Assembly (NCBI GenBank): GCA_038230515.1
Contig: JBBRND010000009.1
Coordinates: 1-64,000, forward strand
Direction: 5' to 3'
Length of the DNA: 64,000 bases
Source: JAPLDB01 sp038230515
GTDB taxonomy: Bacteria; Bacteroidota; Bacteroidia; AKYH767-A; 2013-40CM-41-45
Shown: positions 61,439-64,000 of the stretch, piece after piece
How positions within the stretch are numbered: the first letter of the stretch is position 1
Layout of the letters: each line of letters starts with the position of its first letter
Notes under the pieces: generated by a model
Told to the model about the DNA's origin: nothing
Databases searched by the model: none
Seen by the model: the letters and a program-made list of their open reading frames with translations, nothing else
Made by a program: the position numbers and the translations under genes

Positions 61439-62131
61439 TTACTTCGAACCGAATGTAAGCGCGGCTCCAACTTCAATAGTAAAGCTATGACCTACCTGGC
61501 TATCTTTTATGATTTCATTGTTCTGCTGCACTTTTCCAAAACCGGTTGAAGCACGCAGATAAACAAGAAGAAGCTCCGGAAATTTATATCCAATTCCTCC
61601 CATCAAAGAAATGTCAGCATTGTTGAATTTGAATTGCGTGTCAGTGGTGGGTTTTGACGTTTGCGGTGTTCCGCCATTGGTGCTTGTTTTAGTTTCCGTA
61701 GAAGAAGTTGATTGATTGGTAAGCAGCACAGAAAGTTGCGGACCTGCATTTATCATAAATCCTTTGTGATCGCCAAAATAAATATTCAGCAGTACGGGAA
61801 TATCGAGATAGCCAAGCGCAGCATCCACATTTGCTGTTGTGTAAGTTGTTATTGTATCAGGTGCAGGAATGGTGGTTACGTAGGTACTGTATTCATATTT
61901 GTATCCTCTTCTTGAATAAAGCAATGAAGGCTGAAGAGAAAAATGCTTTCCCAGTCCGAGGTCGAATAAAATTCCTGCATGCCATTCAGGTTTTGCATTT
62001 GCTTTAATATCGGAAGTGCCTGTAAGCGTTGCATAGTTAAATCCAAACTGCGGACCGAATAAAAATTGAGCTGAGGATTTGGAAACCGATAAACCCAGCG
62101 CGATAATAAATACAATAAATATCTTTCTCAT
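61439..62131 (-). CDS. PorT-family outer-membrane beta-barrel protein
   Basis: 230 aa. Signal peptide (VFIIALGLSVSKSSAQ), then an eight-stranded-type barrel of the PorT/OMP_b-brl_2 family (FLFGPQFGFNYATLTG, ILFDLGLGKHFSLQPSLLYS, INAGPQLSVLLTNQS), ending with FTIEVGAALTFGS. Members are common structural or T9SS-associated outer-membrane proteins; general function unknown. Confidence 0.85.
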   Translation of the reverse strand: MRKIFIVFIIALGLSVSKSSAQFLFGPQFGFNYATLTGTSDIKANAKPEWHAGILFDLGLGKHFSLQPSLLYSRRGYKYEYSTYVTTIPAPDTITTYTTANVDAALGYLDIPVLLNIYFGDHKGFMINAGPQLSVLLTNQSTSSTETKTSTNGGTPQTSKPTTDTQFKFNNADISLMGGIGYKFPELLLVYLRASTGFGKVQQNNEIIKDSQVGHSFTIEVGAALTFGSK

Positions 62132-62261
62132 AAGTGATTTTTTTTAGCCCGATAAAGGTAAAGGTTTTACTTCTGATGTGAATAAAGAATCATGCCGTTT
62201 GTAATTTGTTGTTCATCTTGCAGATACTTTCTTCTTACCTTAGCCCTGAAATTAATATTAT

Positions 62262-62858
62262 ATGATGCGTCTTTTTCTCTCCCTCGCTTTTCTCTTCGTT
62301 TCATTCACTTCGAATGCGCAGGACAAAATTCTTCTCATCAATGGAAAAGTAATTGAAGTAAAAAGTGTTGACGTGATCGGCAACACGATTGCTTACCACA
62401 CTCTCAAAAGAGACAAACCCAGAAAAATAAATCCGGAACGCGTCTTTTCTATTCAGCATACAGACGGCACTGAACGCATAGTGTACGTTTCCGATCCACT
62501 TGATCCGAGCGACTTCAAACCGGAAGAAATGCGGATGTTTATTAAAGGCGAACAGGAGGCAAACATGTATCACAGAACCATTCCTCATGAAATTGCTGCC
62601 GCAGCAATTGGTGCGGGCGCGGGCTTGCTCACCATTTACGGGTTGATAATACCTGCACTTTATTCCACGGTAGCAGGAAGTTTCTCTCCGAACATTGAGC
62701 GCTGCAAAGTTTCTGATCCTGCGTTGAAAAATGATTTGAGCTTCAGAGAGGGGTATGAAAAAAGATGCCGCGATAAAAAAATAAGAAACTCGCTCATCTT
62801 CGGCTTTGGCGGATTTGCGGTTGGCTTCACTGCGTTTGCAATTTTCCTTCCCAAATAA
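62262..62858 (+). CDS. Envelope protein with N-terminal GDT-like module (198 aa)
   Basis: Signal peptide (LSLAFLFVSFTSNAQ), an N-terminal beta module (KILLINGKVIEVKSVDVIGN, later RVFSIQHTDGTERIVYVSD) like that in the 51204 protein, then two membrane helices (AAAIGAGAGLLTIYGLIIP; FGGFAVGFTAFAIFLP) flanking a charged segment. Function unknown. It is 6 bases upstream of the UbiA-like gene and could be co-transcribed with it. Confidence 0.7.
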   Translation: MMRLFLSLAFLFVSFTSNAQDKILLINGKVIEVKSVDVIGNTIAYHTLKRDKPRKINPERVFSIQHTDGTERIVYVSDPLDPSDFKPEEMRMFIKGEQEANMYHRTIPHEIAAAAIGAGAGLLTIYGLIIPALYSTVAGSFSPNIERCKVSDPALKNDLSFREGYEKRCRDKKIRNSLIFGFGGFAVGFTAFAIFLPK

Positions 62859-62864
62859 TTTCTT

Positions 62865-63746
62865 TTGATCGAAGTTTTCAAAAACCTCTTTCGTTTTCTC
62901 GTTTTTCGAAATGTATTTATTGCCTTGTGTGCAGTGTGTATGGTGTGCGAGACACAATGGTTTTTTAAAATACCGCTTCAGATTTTCCCGCTTATCTTTT
63001 TTATTTTCTTCGCCACTTTTTTCGAATACAATTTACATTCTGTTGCGTGGCGGTTATCACTGAGTAAACCGTTTGAAGTTATACATCAGTTGTTTTCAAA
63101 AACGGTCTCCCCTACCCTTCGCTTCTGCATCATCACCGGATTGCTTGGATCGTTAATTACATTTTGTCTATTGAGAAAAGAATGGATGCTTGGATTTTTT
63201 CTGACAGCACTTTTTACACTTGCTTACTCACTACCACTCATTAAACGCAACGGAAAATTTATCAGGATGCGCGAGATTACTTATGTGAAAGTTTTTTCTG
63301 TCGCTTTGGGCTGGAGTTTAATTACAGTCATTGTTCCTTTGCTGCCTTCAGCAAATCTCTTTTCAAGAGAAGAGATCCTGATTATTTTCTTACGGAGGTT
63401 TCTTTTTATTTATGCAATTACAATTCCTTTTGAGATTCGCGACATGGAGCGGGAAAAAAATTACGGCAATGTAAGTTTACCGATGATTTACGGAGTAAAA
63501 ATGATGAAAGTAGTCGGGCTCATCATGCTTTTGTTCTTTTGCCTGCTCAGCGCAATGCAGGAAAAATATTTCTCATTTGATATTGTCAGCCGCAAAGCAA
63601 TTTTTTATCCGCTTGTCATCTCAGCATTATCAGCAGCTTTTCTTATTTTATTTGCATCTGATAAAAAATCAAACTGGTATTTAAAATTCTGGACAGACGG
63701 CACGATGGTTCTACAATTTCTTTTACTACTTTTATTCAATCAATGA
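62865..63746 (+). CDS. UbiA-like prenyltransferase family membrane protein
   Basis: 293 aa with about seven or eight membrane helices. The second prenyl-diphosphate motif is recognisable (RDMEREKNYGNVSLP near residue 195); the first Asp-rich motif is replaced by YNLHSVAWR, so catalytic activity is doubtful. The start is the TTG at 62865, since no in-frame ATG precedes the first helix. It overlaps the next gene by ATGA (63743), implying translational coupling. Substrate unknown. Confidence 0.75.
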   Translation: MIEVFKNLFRFLVFRNVFIALCAVCMVCETQWFFKIPLQIFPLIFFIFFATFFEYNLHSVAWRLSLSKPFEVIHQLFSKTVSPTLRFCIITGLLGSLITFCLLRKEWMLGFFLTALFTLAYSLPLIKRNGKFIRMREITYVKVFSVALGWSLITVIVPLLPSANLFSREEILIIFLRRFLFIYAITIPFEIRDMEREKNYGNVSLPMIYGVKMMKVVGLIMLLFFCLLSAMQEKYFSFDIVSRKAIFYPLVISALSAAFLILFASDKKSNWYLKFWTDGTMVLQFLLLLLFNQ

Positions 63747-64000
63747 AAGAGTACGATCTTAAAGCACTTCAAAAACTCTGTGCTGCCATCCGGGAAGAAG
63801 AGGGTGCGCAGAAATGGCTTGTTGATAACGGCTACCGTGAGTTGTCAGAATTCTGGGATGCGTATGAGAATGTGGAAAAATCTTTTGTGTGGTTGAAGGA
63901 TAACGGATTCATACACTTTGCTGCATTGGTTGATGCTATGAGCGGAAATGAAACCGCTAAGGCATGGTTGATTCAGAATAAATTTGTGACGCTTGGAATC
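63743..64000 (+). CDS. Unknown protein, truncated at the window edge
   Basis: At least 86 codons, cut off at the right edge. Helical and charged (MKEYDLKALQKLCAAIREEEG, then FWDAYENVEKSFVWLKDNGF). No family recognised. The ATGA overlap with the UbiA-like gene suggests that the two are translated together. Confidence 0.7.
   Translation, partial: MKEYDLKALQKLCAAIREEEGAQKWLVDNGYRELSEFWDAYENVEKSFVWLKDNGFIHFAALVDAMSGNETAKAWLIQNKFVTLGI

Overview
The window looks like a chromosomal segment of a low-GC member of the Bacteroidota, probably an environmental Chitinophagales/Sphingobacteriales-type lineage. Seven intact proteins, and two broken or chimeric loci, end in the C-terminal sorting domain of the type IX secretion system (T9SS), which is restricted to this phylum. 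Promoters fit the Bacteroidota form (TTTG, about 19-21 bases, TAnnTTTG), Shine-Dalgarno sequences are mostly absent, and SWIB, PspC/PadR/DUF2807 and patatin-barrel proteins of the Bacteroidota type are present. No insertion sequence, phage or CRISPR array was found.

Layout. 1-1.7 kb: a 42-bp minisatellite, two small unknown genes and a 21-bp repeat tract. 1.7-8 kb: glycosyltransferase, BtuF-like binding protein, patatin with outer-membrane barrel, Rieske lipoprotein and porin. 8-10.4 kb: two lineage-specific proteins around a repeat tract, then a SWIB protein with a histone-H1-like tail. 10.5-14.2 kb: a DUF2807 - PadR - PspC envelope-stress operon and a PH-like membrane protein. 14.2-20.6 kb: folC, tRNA-Val, gdhA, two secreted proteins and a LytTR regulator. 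20.6-25.2 kb: accessory genes with two repeat tracts and a TPR gene flanked by direct repeats. 25.7-27 kb: an ECF sigma / cupin anti-sigma pair. 27-31.9 kb: T9SS cargo, a CHASE3-PAS-PAS sensor and an acetyltransferase. 32-36 kb: a seven-gene cassette with an ECF42-type sigma factor and a YCII (DGPF) protein. 36-44 kb: an accessory gene with a fossil copy, a repeat tract in its 3' untranslated region, an MBL hydrolase, a SPOR-like lipoprotein, SixA, DUF2625, and two decayed T9SS loci. 44-49 kb: an AT-hook protein, the ppk/ppx polyphosphate pair and a DUF3494 ice-binding lipoprotein. 49-64 kb: lepA, an outer-membrane protein, three large T9SS cargo genes separated by repeats, an MFS exporter, a PorT-like barrel and a UbiA-like membrane protein.

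Most striking observation. Eight separate repeat tracts have unrelated unit sequences but the same period: 21-22 bp, or a multiple of it (42, 44, 105). This is two helical turns of B-DNA, or a multiple. Some tracts are intergenic, one lies between a stop codon and its terminator, one is in frame inside an ORF, and one is fused in frame to a T9SS sorting domain. Several sit beside lineage-specific proteins of unknown function. Shared period without shared sequence suggests a common generating mechanism or a spacing requirement rather than copying of one element. I know of no described system that matches; this is inference from reading the sequence by eye.
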